A stretch of DNA of 64,000 nucleotides from Gemmatimonadota bacterium. Lineage in GTDB: Bacteria; Gemmatimonadota; Gemmatimonadetes; Gemmatimonadales; Gemmatimonadaceae. Shown here one piece after another: positions 28,131-36,625 of this stretch (position 1 is the stretch's first letter; each line of letters opens with the position of its first letter). The position numbers and the translations under genes are program-made. Under the pieces are notes generated by a model, which was not told the DNA's origin, ran no database searches, and saw only the letters and a list, made by a program, of their open reading frames with translations. The stretch lies in assembly GCA_021413975.1 (NCBI GenBank), contig JAIOPJ010000033.1, forward strand, positions 1 through 64,000, written 5' to 3'.

Positions 28131-28558
28131 GATCGATGCGCGTTCGAGCGATGGGCGTCGCCCTGTTGGCGATGAGCGTCCTCAGCTGCGGTCCGGGCCC
28201 GGACGAGGGGGTGATCCGCCTCTGGACCGACGACTTCGAGATCCGCGTGACGGCGGACATCATGCCGCCCCGTGCCCTCGAGCGCATCACCTACACCGTC
28301 GTCGTGCGCGACAAGAAGACCCAGGAACCGATCGCCGACGGCGAGGGGCGGATCTTCGCGACCAACTCCGACCGCAAGAGCACGTACAACGGCTTCCGCT
28401 ACGGTCCCGAGGTGGGCACCTATCGCACCACCATCACGTTCGTGACCGCAGGCGAGTGGGCCCTCGGGATCCAGTTCCGACGCGATTCCACGCAAGTGCT
28501 CCAGCGCACGCTCGACTGGCGTCAGCAGGTCCGGAACGAAGTCGCGCCCGGCAGCTGA
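28127..28558 (+). CDS. Small lipoprotein with FixH/YtkA-like domain
   Basis: This 143-residue protein has a lipoprotein signal (VALLAMSVLSCGPGPDEG) and a beta-rich domain (FEIRVTADIMPPRALERITYTVVVRDKK, and GEWALGIQFRRDS near the end) that resembles FixH/YtkA-like folds. Its role is unknown; such domains occur in metal handling and respiratory assembly proteins. The ATG overlaps the stop of the phosphatidyltransferase gene and is preceded by GAGGAG, which fixes the start. A longer upstream reading in the same frame is a shadow of the previous gene. Confidence 0.7.
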   Translation: MRSMRVRAMGVALLAMSVLSCGPGPDEGVIRLWTDDFEIRVTADIMPPRALERITYTVVVRDKKTQEPIADGEGRIFATNSDRKSTYNGFRYGPEVGTYRTTITFVTAGEWALGIQFRRDSTQVLQRTLDWRQQVRNEVAPGS

Positions 28559-28616
28559 GTCACGAGGCCTGCAGAGCCGCCTCGATCCTTCCTCCTTCCC
28601 CCTGAATCCTGTAGAC

Positions 28617-28928
28617 ATGCGCCACTTCCATCGCACCTCCCTCCATCCCGACCTGGTCCTCGCCACCGCCGACGCGTTCTTCCCGACGATCGGCCTCCGG
28701 CCGGCCGGCGAGACCGCGCGTGGCCGCACCTACACCGGCGTCGTCGGCACGCCCGAGGTGCCGTCCACGCTCGAGCTCTCGGTGCGGATGGAAGGGGGGC
28801 ACTACACCTTCGTCGAGGCCCACACCGACCAGATGGGCGAGAGCCGCCTCGATCGCAACGTGAAGAAGTTCTTCGTCCAGCTGCACACGCAGGTCGACGA
28901 GCGCCACACGTTCGCCCCGGCGTATTGA
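28617..28928 (+). CDS. Conserved-looking hypothetical protein, 103 aa
   Basis: I do not recognise this family. The 103-residue protein has no signal or membrane segment and mixes helical and strand-like stretches (LELSVRMEGGHYTFVEAHTDQMG in the middle, RNVKKFFVQLHTQVDER near the end). Its stop overlaps the ATG of the E1 alpha gene (TGATG), which suggests it is truly translated and coupled to the dehydrogenase operon. The spacing and codon use match its neighbours. Confidence 0.65.
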   Translation: MRHFHRTSLHPDLVLATADAFFPTIGLRPAGETARGRTYTGVVGTPEVPSTLELSVRMEGGHYTFVEAHTDQMGESRLDRNVKKFFVQLHTQVDERHTFAPAY

Positions 28929-30070
28929 TGTCGGGTCGCCGTCGCCGGGCCGGTGAAGGCCCGGGCGCGAGTCTGGGTGAGGCGTTGCCGCTCGAACGCA
29001 AGCTCGAGCTCTACTACTGGATGCGGCTGACCCGGACGCTCGAGGAGCGGCTCGTCGCGCTCTATCGGCAGACCAAGGTGGTCGGCGGACTCTTCCGCTC
29101 GCTCGGCCAGGAGGCCGACGCGGTCGGCTCGTGCTACGCGCTCGAGTCGCGCGACGTCATGTCGCCGCTCATCCGCAACATCGGGGCGATGCTCGTCAAG
29201 GGCGCGACGCCGGTCGAGATCCTCAAGCAGTACATGGCCAAGGGCGATTCGCCGACGCGCGGCCGCGAGCTCAACATCCACTTCGGCGACATCGGCGAGG
29301 CGGGCAGGACGCGCGGCTTCCTCGGACAGATCTCCCCGCTCGGCGACATGGTGCCGGTGATGGCCGGCGTCACCCTGTCGTTCAGGATGCGGGGCGAGGA
29401 TCGCGTGGGACTCGTCTACGTCGGCGACGGCGCGACGAGCACCGGGGCGTTCCACGAGGGCATCAACTTCGCCGCGGTGCAGAAGCTGCCGCTCGTGGTG
29501 ATCATCGAGAACAACGGCTACGCCTACTCCACCCCCACCCACAAGCAGACCGCGGCGAAGCAGTTCGTCGACAAGGCGATCGGGTACGGTGTGTACGGCG
29601 AGCAGGTGGACGGCAACGACGTGCTCGCGGTCTACGACTGCACCAGGCGCGCGGTGGACCGCGCCCGCGCAGGCGAAGGGGTCTCGCTCCTCGAGTTCAT
29701 GACCTTCCGCCGCAAGGGCCACGCCGAGCACGACAACCAATCGTATGTGCAGCCGGGCGAGGTCGAGGCCTGGGCCGCCGACAACGATCCGGTGGACCGC
29801 TACGTGCGCGTGCTCCTCGACCGCGAGAAGGTGCCGCAGGCTGCACTCGATGAGATCGACGCACGCATCCATCGCGAGGTCGACGCCGCGACCGACGTCG
29901 CCGAAGCCTCGCCGCTCCCGGAGCCGCTCGACGCGCTCGTCGGCGTCTACGCCGACCCGCCGACCGAGCGACCCCTCTGGTATCGCGACGGGGCCGACGT
30001 CTCGTCGCTCGGCAGGGAACGCGCCGAGGGATGGGGCACATGGGACGCCGCCAAGGGAGGGCCGCGCTGA
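28928..30070 (+). CDS. pdhA: 2-oxoacid (pyruvate-type) dehydrogenase E1 component, alpha subunit
   Basis: This 380-residue subunit binds thiamine diphosphate through GDGATSTGAFHEGINFAAV and the NNGYAYSTP segment about 30 residues on. With the beta subunit it decarboxylates a 2-oxoacid and passes the acyl group to lipoyl-E2. Pyruvate or branched-chain 2-oxoacids are both possible; the sequence does not decide. ATG 28928 is chosen because it overlaps the preceding stop; a TTG three bases earlier also starts an open frame. The N terminus is basic (SGRRRRAGEG). Its stop overlaps the E1 beta ATG. Confidence 0.92.
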   Translation: MSGRRRRAGEGPGASLGEALPLERKLELYYWMRLTRTLEERLVALYRQTKVVGGLFRSLGQEADAVGSCYALESRDVMSPLIRNIGAMLVKGATPVEILKQYMAKGDSPTRGRELNIHFGDIGEAGRTRGFLGQISPLGDMVPVMAGVTLSFRMRGEDRVGLVYVGDGATSTGAFHEGINFAAVQKLPLVVIIENNGYAYSTPTHKQTAAKQFVDKAIGYGVYGEQVDGNDVLAVYDCTRRAVDRARAGEGVSLLEFMTFRRKGHAEHDNQSYVQPGEVEAWAADNDPVDRYVRVLLDREKVPQAALDEIDARIHREVDAATDVAEASPLPEPLDALVGVYADPPTERPLWYRDGADVSSLGRERAEGWGTWDAAKGGPR

Positions 30071-31047
30071 TGGCCGAGATCACCTATCTCGAGGCCATCC
30101 GCGAGGCGCTCGACGAGGAGATGGCGCGCGACCAGAACGTCTTCATGCTCGGCGAGGACATCGGCGCGTTCGGCGGGGCCTTCAAGGTCACCGACGGGCT
30201 CATGGCCAAGTACGGCGAGCAGCGCGTGATCGACTCGCCCATCAGCGAGATCGCGATCGTCGGAGCGGCAGCGGGCGCCGCGCACATGGGGATGCGGCCG
30301 GTCGTCGAGATGCAGTTCATCGACTTCATGGCGAACGCCTACGACATGCTCACGAACTACGTCGCCACCGCGCGCTATCGCGCCTTCCTCGGCTGCCCGA
30401 TGGTCGTGCGCGGGCCGAGCGGCGGCTACGTGCGCGGCGGTCCGTTCCACTCGCAGAATCCCGAGGCCGGCTTCATCCACACGCCGGGCCTCAAGGTCGT
30501 CTACCCCTCCACCGCCGAGGACGCGAAGGGCCTGATGAAATCGGCGATCCGTGACGACGACTGCGTGCTCTTCTTCGAGCACAAGTACCTCTATCGCCGC
30601 ATCAAGGGCGTGATGCCCGCCGGCGACCATGTGGTGCCGATCGGGAAGGCGCGCACGGCGCGGGAGGGGACGGATCTCTCGATCATCACCTACGCCGCCA
30701 CCGTGCACAAGTCACTCGAGGCGGCGGAGCGCCTGCAGGCCGAACACGGGCTCTCGGTCGAGGTGATCGACCTGCGCACGCTCGCCCCGCTCGACGACGA
30801 GGCGATCTTCGCGACGGCCCGCAAGACCAACCGCGTGCTCGTCGTGCACGAGGACACGCGGACCGGCGGGATCGCAGGCGAGATCACCGCCCGCATCAGC
30901 GAGACCTGCTTCGCGCACCTCGACGCACCGGTGCTGCGCGTCACCGCGCACGACATCCCGTTGCCGTATGCGCCGGCGCTCGAGGATTTCGTGCTGCCGC
31001 AGGTGCAGGACATCATCACGGCGGCGCGCCGGCTGGCGGCCTGGTGA
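30070..31047 (+). CDS. pdhB: 2-oxoacid (pyruvate-type) dehydrogenase E1 component, beta subunit
   Basis: This 325-residue subunit has the transketolase-like pyrimidine and C-terminal domains of E1 beta: ITYLEAIREALDEEMARDQ, MLGEDIGAFGGAFKVTDGL, and the C-terminal DLRTLAPLDDEAI and HEDTRTGGIAGEI stretches. The length is normal for the family. ATG 30070 overlaps the alpha stop; the in-frame extension to 30031 is not needed. A small membrane-protein gene overlaps its 3' end by 4 bp before the E2 gene. Confidence 0.94.
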   Translation: MAEITYLEAIREALDEEMARDQNVFMLGEDIGAFGGAFKVTDGLMAKYGEQRVIDSPISEIAIVGAAAGAAHMGMRPVVEMQFIDFMANAYDMLTNYVATARYRAFLGCPMVVRGPSGGYVRGGPFHSQNPEAGFIHTPGLKVVYPSTAEDAKGLMKSAIRDDDCVLFFEHKYLYRRIKGVMPAGDHVVPIGKARTAREGTDLSIITYAATVHKSLEAAERLQAEHGLSVEVIDLRTLAPLDDEAIFATARKTNRVLVVHEDTRTGGIAGEITARISETCFAHLDAPVLRVTAHDIPLPYAPALEDFVLPQVQDIITAARRLAAW

Positions 31048-31343
31048 GCATCCCTCAAGGCACGCCGGTGGTCGAGGGTCCCTCGCGAATCCGCGTGATA
31101 GCCATCGGCTGTTTCATGGCCTGGGTGGGGGCGCTCTCGGGGGCGATGGTCGCCGTCCTGCTCTCCAAGGGCGTCGCGATGTTCACGCGGGCACCGGCCT
31201 GTGACGGCATCCCGACGTGCGATTGGTACATTTATGCAGCGGTCGGGGCCGGGATCGGCTTCCTGACCCTTCCATGGCTCGTGGTCTCGGCTCTGCGGCG
31301 CCCTCCTGCGCCGACGAACGGGACCGCCGACGACAAGAACTGA
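31044..31343 (+). CDS. Small two-helix membrane protein, 99 aa
   Basis: This 99-residue protein has two hydrophobic segments (about residues 18-42, VIAIGCFMAWVGALSGAMVA, and 64-83, YIYAAVGAGIGFLTLPWLVV) joined by a loop with two cysteines (ACDGIPTC). I recognise no family. GTG 31044 overlaps the E1 beta stop and the E2 gene begins 14 bp after its stop, so it sits inside the dehydrogenase operon. The placement may be accidental or may reflect coexpression. Confidence 0.6.
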   Translation: MSIPQGTPVVEGPSRIRVIAIGCFMAWVGALSGAMVAVLLSKGVAMFTRAPACDGIPTCDWYIYAAVGAGIGFLTLPWLVVSALRRPPAPTNGTADDKN

Positions 31344-31357
31344 GCGAGGTTGCACCC

Positions 31358-32683
31358 GTGGCCCGTGTAGACGTGATCATGCCCCAGATGGGCGAATCGA
31401 TCGCTGAAGGCACCCTGTCGAAGTGGCTCAAGAAGGTCGGCGACGAGGTGAAGCGCGACGAGCCGATCTTCGAGATCTCCACCGACAAGGTCGACGCCGA
31501 GATCCCGGCGCCGACGGCGGGCGTGCTCGCCGAGATCATCGTGCACGAAGGGACGACCGTCCCCGTGAACGCGATCGTCGCGCGGATCGAGACGGAGAAG
31601 GGCGCGTCGCTCGCGCCTGCAGCTGCCGCCCCGGCCCCCGCCGCCGGCGCTCCGGCTCCTGCCGCCCCGATGTCGCCAGCTGCCGCCGCACCGATGGCGC
31701 CCTCCGCGCCGCCGCGCCCCGCCGCGGCCAACGGCTCGTTCGAAGAGCGCATCCGCACCAAGTCGTCACCGCTCGTGCGGCGCATGGCGGCCGACGCGGG
31801 CGTGGACATCACCGCGCTCTCCGGGTCGGGCATCGCCGGCCGCGTGACCAAGAAGGACCTCGTCGACTACATGGAGAGCGGTCCGCGCACACCGGCCGCT
31901 CCAGCGTCGATGCCGGGCGGACTCCCGTCGTCCATCAGCATCCCGGTCGGCCATGCCAGCGAGCCGACCTTCAATGCCTGGGCCGGCGACGTCGTCGAAC
32001 CGATGTCGAAGATCCGCCGTCTGACGGCCGACCACATGCGCCAGGCCAAGCAGGTCGCGGCGCACGTGACGAGCTTCTTCGAGATCGACCTCACGCGGAT
32101 CGCGCGCATCCGCGCCAACACGCGCGCGGCCTTCGAGGCCGAGACCGGTCAGAAGCTCACCTACCTGCCGTTCATCATCCGCGCGGTCGTGGAGAACCTC
32201 CGCCGTCACCCGGTGCTCAACGCCACGGTGAGCGGCACCGACGTGATCCTGCGCAAGCGCTTCAACATCGGCATCGCCGTCGCGCTCGAGCCCACCGGGC
32301 TGATCGTGCCGGTGCTCAAGGATGCCGACGGGCTCAACCTCACCGGCATCACCCGCGGCACGAACGACCTCGCCGCGCGCGCCCGCTCCAAGAAGCTGAC
32401 CCCCATGGATGTGCAGGACGCGACGTTCACGATCACGAACCCCGGTGTCTTCGGTTCACTCATGGGCACGCCGATCATCCCCGTCGGCACCACGGCGATC
32501 CTCTGCCTCGGCGCGATCGAGAAACGGCCCAAGGTCATCACCGGTCCCGACGGCGAGGACACGATCGCCATCCGCACCTGCGCCTACTTCTCGATCAGCT
32601 TCGACCATCGCGTCGTGGACGGTGCGGACGCCGACCGTTTCATGGCCGACCTGAAGAAGACCCTCGAATCGGTCGCGGGCTGA
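31358..32683 (+). CDS. 2-oxoacid dehydrogenase E2 (dihydrolipoamide acyltransferase)
   Basis: This 441-residue E2 has one lipoyl domain (lipoyl Lys44 in STDKVDAEIP), an Ala/Pro-rich linker (about 85-125), a peripheral-subunit-binding domain (about 130-168, SSPLVRRMAADAGVDITALS), a second linker and the catalytic domain (about 205-441). The active-site motif DHRVVDGAD is near the C terminus. It accepts the acyl group from E1 and passes it to CoA. GTG 31358 gives the expected ARVDVIMPQMGES N terminus. The E3 (lipoamide dehydrogenase) gene is not in the window. Confidence 0.93.
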   Translation: MARVDVIMPQMGESIAEGTLSKWLKKVGDEVKRDEPIFEISTDKVDAEIPAPTAGVLAEIIVHEGTTVPVNAIVARIETEKGASLAPAAAAPAPAAGAPAPAAPMSPAAAAPMAPSAPPRPAAANGSFEERIRTKSSPLVRRMAADAGVDITALSGSGIAGRVTKKDLVDYMESGPRTPAAPASMPGGLPSSISIPVGHASEPTFNAWAGDVVEPMSKIRRLTADHMRQAKQVAAHVTSFFEIDLTRIARIRANTRAAFEAETGQKLTYLPFIIRAVVENLRRHPVLNATVSGTDVILRKRFNIGIAVALEPTGLIVPVLKDADGLNLTGITRGTNDLAARARSKKLTPMDVQDATFTITNPGVFGSLMGTPIIPVGTTAILCLGAIEKRPKVITGPDGEDTIAIRTCAYFSISFDHRVVDGADADRFMADLKKTLESVAG

Positions 32684-32684
32684 G

Positions 32685-32945
32685 ATGCCCCGCTCCCTGA
32701 GCATCCACCGCAGCGTGGTGACGCCGAACGACCGCGCGAAGTTCTTCGAGCGGCTTCGGACTCGCGAGGCGCATTTCGTCCGCTCCGGCTGCCGCTACTG
32801 GGTGTTCGAGGAGAAGGGTCTGCAGGGGGCGTTCGTGGAGTTCTGTGAGGCGAACGACGCCGAATCGCTCGCCGCGGCGCACGCGGCCTCGCCGGATCCG
32901 GTGCTGGACCCGGCGCGCATCTACTCAATCGTGGAGTTGTCCTGA
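32685..32945 (+). CDS. Small hypothetical protein, 86 aa
   Basis: This 86-residue protein has no signal or membrane segment. Its alternating strand and helix pattern (SLSIHRSVV, DRAKFFERLRTREAHF, CRYWVFEE, GAFVEFCEA) resembles small alpha-beta ferredoxin-like folds, but I recognise no named family. It starts one base after the E2 stop and ends overlapping the next start, so it appears to be the tail of the dehydrogenase operon. Confidence 0.65.
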   Translation: MPRSLSIHRSVVTPNDRAKFFERLRTREAHFVRSGCRYWVFEEKGLQGAFVEFCEANDAESLAAAHAASPDPVLDPARIYSIVELS

Positions 32946-33211
32946 TGCCGGCGCGCACCATCGAGATCGAAGGCCGCAACTGGAAGGTCTATCCGAGCGG
33001 ATACATCACGCAGTACGACGCCGACGAGTTCGGCCTCATCTTCGTGCATGGGGTCGCCGACGCCCGCGAGGTCCGCGTCACGCGGTACTCGCCGGCCGGC
33101 GCGCGGTCGCGCGAGCAGTCGCTCGCCGAGCTCGGCGAGCCGGAGTTGCAGCGTCTCTTCGCGCTGTCGCAGCCGAGCCAGACGTCGCCTGAGGCCGGCT
33201 ACGCACGGTGA
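32945..33211 (+). CDS. Small hypothetical protein, 88 aa
   Basis: This 88-residue protein has strand-rich N-terminal sequence (TIEIEGRNWKVYPSGYITQY) and a region EFGLIFVHGVADAREVRVTRYSP, with no signal or membrane segment. No family is recognised. It overlaps both its neighbours by one to four bases (start on the previous stop, stop on the start of the PHP gene), which supports real translation in a continuous operon from the dehydrogenase genes to the PHP gene. Confidence 0.65.
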   Translation: MPARTIEIEGRNWKVYPSGYITQYDADEFGLIFVHGVADAREVRVTRYSPAGARSREQSLAELGEPELQRLFALSQPSQTSPEAGYAR

Positions 33212-34068
33212 GCGCTGACGCGGGAGCGCCGGCGGCGCCGGCGCTCCACGTGGACCTGCACGCGCACTCGACCGCGTCGGACGGTGCCCACTCGCCCGTC
33301 GTCGCGGTCGAGACCGCGCACCGCGCCGGCCTCGCGGCCTTCGCGCTGACGGACCATGACACGCTCGCCGGCATCCCCGAGGCGCAGCGCGCCGCCGACG
33401 CGCTCGGCCTGCGCCTCGTGCCCGGGGTCGAGATGAGCGTGCACCAGGGCGCGATCGAGGTGCACCTGCTCGGGCTCCACATCCGGGATGTGACGGAGCT
33501 GCAGGCTCGCCTGGAGATCTATCGCGACCACCGCACGGCGCGCGCGATCGAGATCGTCGGGCGCCTCAACGCGGTCGGGGTCGCGGTCACCGCCGGTGCG
33601 GTGCTCGAGGCGGCGGCCGGCGGCGCCGTCGGACGGCCGCACGTGGCCAAGGCGCTCATCGCCGGCGGCTTCGTCAAGGATTCGCGCGAAGCGTTCGATC
33701 GCTATCTCGCCGCGGGCAAGCCCGCGTTCGTGGAGAAGGAGCGGCTCGACATCGCCGAAGGGATCGCCATCATCCATGCGGCCGGTGGCATCGCGGTGAT
33801 CGCGCACCCCGGCCCCGAAGGGCGTCGCGAACGCATCGAGCCGCTCGTCGCGCTCGGGCTCGACGGACTCGAGGTCAAGCACCCGAGCCACTCCGGCGAG
33901 GACATGAAGCGCATCGCCGCCCTCGCGGACTTCTTCGGGCTGGTGCCGAGCGGCGGGTCGGACTGGCATGGCGCGATGCAGGGGTCGCGCGTGCTCGGGG
34001 CGATGCAGGTCCCGATCTCCTGGCTCGAGGCGCAGGACGCGCGCGTGGCCACGGTGCGCGCGCGGTGA
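33208..34068 (+). CDS. PHP-domain phosphoesterase (YciV/RNase AM-like)
   Basis: This 286-residue metal-dependent enzyme has PHP-family metal ligands in HVDLHAHSTASDG (His18, His20), ALTDHDTLAG, GVEMSVH, HPGPEGRR and GGSDWHG. Close relatives hydrolyse 3',5'-nucleoside bisphosphates or trim RNA 5' ends. The substrate here is inferred from the family only. It starts with GTG on the preceding stop and its own stop overlaps the GTG of the reductase gene that follows. Confidence 0.85.
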   Translation: MSADAGAPAAPALHVDLHAHSTASDGAHSPVVAVETAHRAGLAAFALTDHDTLAGIPEAQRAADALGLRLVPGVEMSVHQGAIEVHLLGLHIRDVTELQARLEIYRDHRTARAIEIVGRLNAVGVAVTAGAVLEAAAGGAVGRPHVAKALIAGGFVKDSREAFDRYLAAGKPAFVEKERLDIAEGIAIIHAAGGIAVIAHPGPEGRRERIEPLVALGLDGLEVKHPSHSGEDMKRIAALADFFGLVPSGGSDWHGAMQGSRVLGAMQVPISWLEAQDARVATVRAR

Positions 34069-34808
34069 CGGGCGCGGTGACCGGCGCGCCCCGCGGCGTC
34101 GCACTCGTCACCGGCGCAGGGCAGCGCGTGGGACAGGCGATCGCGATCGCGCTCGGGGAGTCCGGTTGGCGCGTCGCCGTGCACCATCACGGGTCGGCCG
34201 AGGGCGCCGGCGAGACGGTCGACCGGATCCGAGCGGCCGGCGGTGAGGCGCGCGCGATCCGCGCCGATCTGCGTCGGGCGGAGTCGGCCCCTGAACTCAT
34301 CGCCGGCGTGCTCGCGTCGTTCGGGCGACTCGACGTCCTCGTGAACTCGGCGGCGGGGATGGTCCGCACGCCGCTCGGGGCCACGACCGCCGAGAGCTTC
34401 GACGGGATCATCGCGCTCAACCTGCGGGCGCCGTTCCTGCTGGCGCAGGCGGCCGCCGGCGTGATGCGCGAGGGCAGCGTGATCGTGAACATCGCCGACC
34501 ACATGGCGCACGAGCCCTGGCCGGGCTACATCGTGCACGGGGTGAGCAAGGCGGGCGTGGAGGCCCTCACGCGCCACCTCGCCGCGGCCCTCGCGCCGCG
34601 CGTGCGCGTGAACGCCGTCGCGCCCGGATTCGTGCTCGCGCCGGTCGGCATGCCGGAGGAGGCCGCGGTGCGCTTCGCCGCCGAGACGCCGATGCAGCGC
34701 CTCGGCACGCCGGCCGACGTCGCGCAGGCCGTCCGGTTCCTCATCGAAGCGCCGTATGTGACGGGGGAGACCCTGCACGTCGACGGAGGCCGCGGTGTCC
34801 GCTCCTGA
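34065..34808 (+). CDS. Short-chain dehydrogenase/reductase with altered catalytic residues
   Basis: This 247-residue Rossmann protein has the cofactor loop VTGAGQRVGQAIA (residues 15-27), NSAAG (94-98) and the C-terminal GETLHVDGG, all typical of SDRs near pteridine reductases. The usual Tyr-x3-Lys pair reads His158-x3-Lys162 (VHGVSK), with a Tyr three residues earlier (Tyr155). The usual catalytic Ser region reads VNIADHMA. It may use other residues or be a non-catalytic or ligand-binding variant. GTG 34065 overlaps the previous stop, and its 3' end overlaps the next gene by 14 bp. Confidence 0.8.
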   Translation: MTGAVTGAPRGVALVTGAGQRVGQAIAIALGESGWRVAVHHHGSAEGAGETVDRIRAAGGEARAIRADLRRAESAPELIAGVLASFGRLDVLVNSAAGMVRTPLGATTAESFDGIIALNLRAPFLLAQAAAGVMREGSVIVNIADHMAHEPWPGYIVHGVSKAGVEALTRHLAAALAPRVRVNAVAPGFVLAPVGMPEEAAVRFAAETPMQRLGTPADVAQAVRFLIEAPYVTGETLHVDGGRGVRS

Positions 34809-35553
34809 CGCGCGCACCGCGCCGGAGTTCGGCGACATCGTGGTGGTCGGCGGCGGGTGTTACGGCTCGTACTACGTGCGCCAACTGCGCCGCGCACGCG
34901 CGGCCGGTGTGCTGCGATGGCGGCGGCTCGTGGTGGTCGACCGCGACGCGGCGTGCGCCGTCGCCGGCGACGCGGAGGGGGTGACGTTCGTCGCCCGCGA
35001 CTGGACGCTCTTCTTCAACGAGTATCTGGCCACGGCCGCCTCGCGCGGTGCCGCGGCCGTGAGCGGCGATGCGATCGTCCCGTCCCCGCTCATGCCGCAC
35101 CTCATGTCGCACTGGCTCGTCTCGCGCGCGCGGGCGCGGTGGCCGGGGCGGGGGATCCGCATCGCGCCGCTCGGGGATGCGCTCGATGTCCCCTGGCAAC
35201 GCACCGGCGACGATGGCACGCACTACGTGAGCTTCGCCACCTGGGAGTGCCCGATCAATTGCGTGGAGCCGCGGACCTGTCCGCACACGCGCGGGCCGCG
35301 GGCCTGGAGCCTCCCGATGAGCGTGCGCACCTTCGTCGAGACCGCGCGCCTGAACGGCCGGCGGATCGACGGCCCCGCCGTCTTCCATTGCGCGCATCGC
35401 GCGTACGGCGTCGGGATGTTCGACGTCGCCGACGTCATCGCGGCGGACCGCCTGGTCGCCGACGCGGCCGAGTCGCGGCGCGCCGAGGTGCTGGTCGGCA
35501 CGGTGTCGCACTGCCATGGCGCGCTCGCGGTGCTGGAACTCGCCGCGCCCTGA
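34795..35553 (+). CDS. Unknown protein with Rossmann-like N terminus and Cys/His clusters
   Basis: This 252-residue protein opens with a dinucleotide-type glycine loop (IVVVGGGCYGSYYVRQLRRA) and a strand ending in Asp (LVVVDRDAA). The middle holds CPINCVEPRTCPHT (Cys152, Cys156, Cys162, His164). The later part has FHCAHRAYG (His198, Cys199, His201) and SHCHG (His239-His241). The clusters suggest metal or Fe-S binding. I recognise no family and assign no function. The GTG start overlaps the end of the reductase gene, implying coupling with it. Confidence 0.7.
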   Translation: MSAPDARTAPEFGDIVVVGGGCYGSYYVRQLRRARAAGVLRWRRLVVVDRDAACAVAGDAEGVTFVARDWTLFFNEYLATAASRGAAAVSGDAIVPSPLMPHLMSHWLVSRARARWPGRGIRIAPLGDALDVPWQRTGDDGTHYVSFATWECPINCVEPRTCPHTRGPRAWSLPMSVRTFVETARLNGRRIDGPAVFHCAHRAYGVGMFDVADVIAADRLVADAAESRRAEVLVGTVSHCHGALAVLELAAP

Positions 35554-35638
35554 GCGACTTGGTCCGGCGGGCGCCGTGGCTCCGCCCGCGCGCTCCGTCT
35601 AGATTGCACCGATCCAAATCGCACCGAGGGAGCGCCCG

Positions 35639-36625
35639 TTGGCTACGCATGAATATGAGGTGGTGATCGTCGGTGCCGGCCCGGCAGGGATGTGCGCCGG
35701 GCTCTACACCGGCCGCTCGATGCTCCGGTCGGTCGTGCTCGAGCGCGGCTTCCCCGGCGGTGAGCTGCTCAACACCGAGGTCATCGAGGACTACATCGGC
35801 TTCGAACATGTGCTCGGGCATGAGCTCGCGACCAAGTTCCAGGCGCACGCCGAGAAGTTCGGTGCGGAGATCCGCACCTCGACGCCGGTCGAGTACGTCG
35901 AGAAGCGCGCCGACGGCCGCTTCGACACCAAGGTGGAGAACGGCGACGTCTATGTCTCGCCCACCGTGATCGTCACGGCGGGCGGCACGCCGATCAAGCT
36001 CGAGGTCCCCGGCGAGATCGAGTACGCCGGGAAGGGCGTCTCGTACTGCGCGATCTGCGACGGCGCGTTCTATCGCGGCCACACGATCATGGTGGTCGGC
36101 GGCGGCGACGCCGCCTGCGAGGAAGCCGACTTCCTCACGCGCTACGCCGAGAAGGTCTACCTCGTGCACCGCCGGGACAGCTTCCGCGCGTCGAAGATCG
36201 TGCAGCAGCGCCTCTTCGCGAATCCCAGGATCGAGGTCGTCTACGACACCGTCGTCGAGGAGATCGTGGGCAAGGACGGCCTCATGACGCACGCGCGGAT
36301 CCGCAACGTGAAGAGCGGCGCCGCCTCCGACCTCGTCGCGACCGGCATCTTCATCTTCGTCGGCTTCAAGCCCAACACCGGCATCATCCGCGGCCACGTC
36401 GAGCACGACGCTGCGGGGTACCTGATCACCGACTCGAGCATGCAGACGTCGGTGCCGGGACTCTTCGCCGCCGGCGACGTGCGCGCACAGCTCACGCGGC
36501 AGGTCACCACCGCCGTCGGTGACGCGACGACGGCGGCGATCGCCGTGGAGAAGTACCTCACGGCCCGCAAGAACGGGGCGCCTGCGCCGCGGCCACAACC
36601 CATGCTCGTGCCTGCCGCGGGATGA
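35639..36625 (+). CDS. trxB: Thioredoxin reductase (NADPH)
   Basis: This 328-residue flavoprotein has the FAD loop VIVGAGPAGMCAGLY, the redox-active CAICDG pair (Cys137, Cys140), the NADPH loop MVVGGGDAACEEA and the C-terminal SVPGLFAAGDV FAD motif. It reduces thioredoxin. The TTG start at 35639 is the only one with the right length and is preceded by GAGGGAG (35626-35632). TAGATT at 35600-35605 is a weak -10 candidate. The stop overlaps the ATG of the hydrolase gene that follows. Confidence 0.95.
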   Translation: MATHEYEVVIVGAGPAGMCAGLYTGRSMLRSVVLERGFPGGELLNTEVIEDYIGFEHVLGHELATKFQAHAEKFGAEIRTSTPVEYVEKRADGRFDTKVENGDVYVSPTVIVTAGGTPIKLEVPGEIEYAGKGVSYCAICDGAFYRGHTIMVVGGGDAACEEADFLTRYAEKVYLVHRRDSFRASKIVQQRLFANPRIEVVYDTVVEEIVGKDGLMTHARIRNVKSGAASDLVATGIFIFVGFKPNTGIIRGHVEHDAAGYLITDSSMQTSVPGLFAAGDVRAQLTRQVTTAVGDATTAAIAVEKYLTARKNGAPAPRPQPMLVPAAG

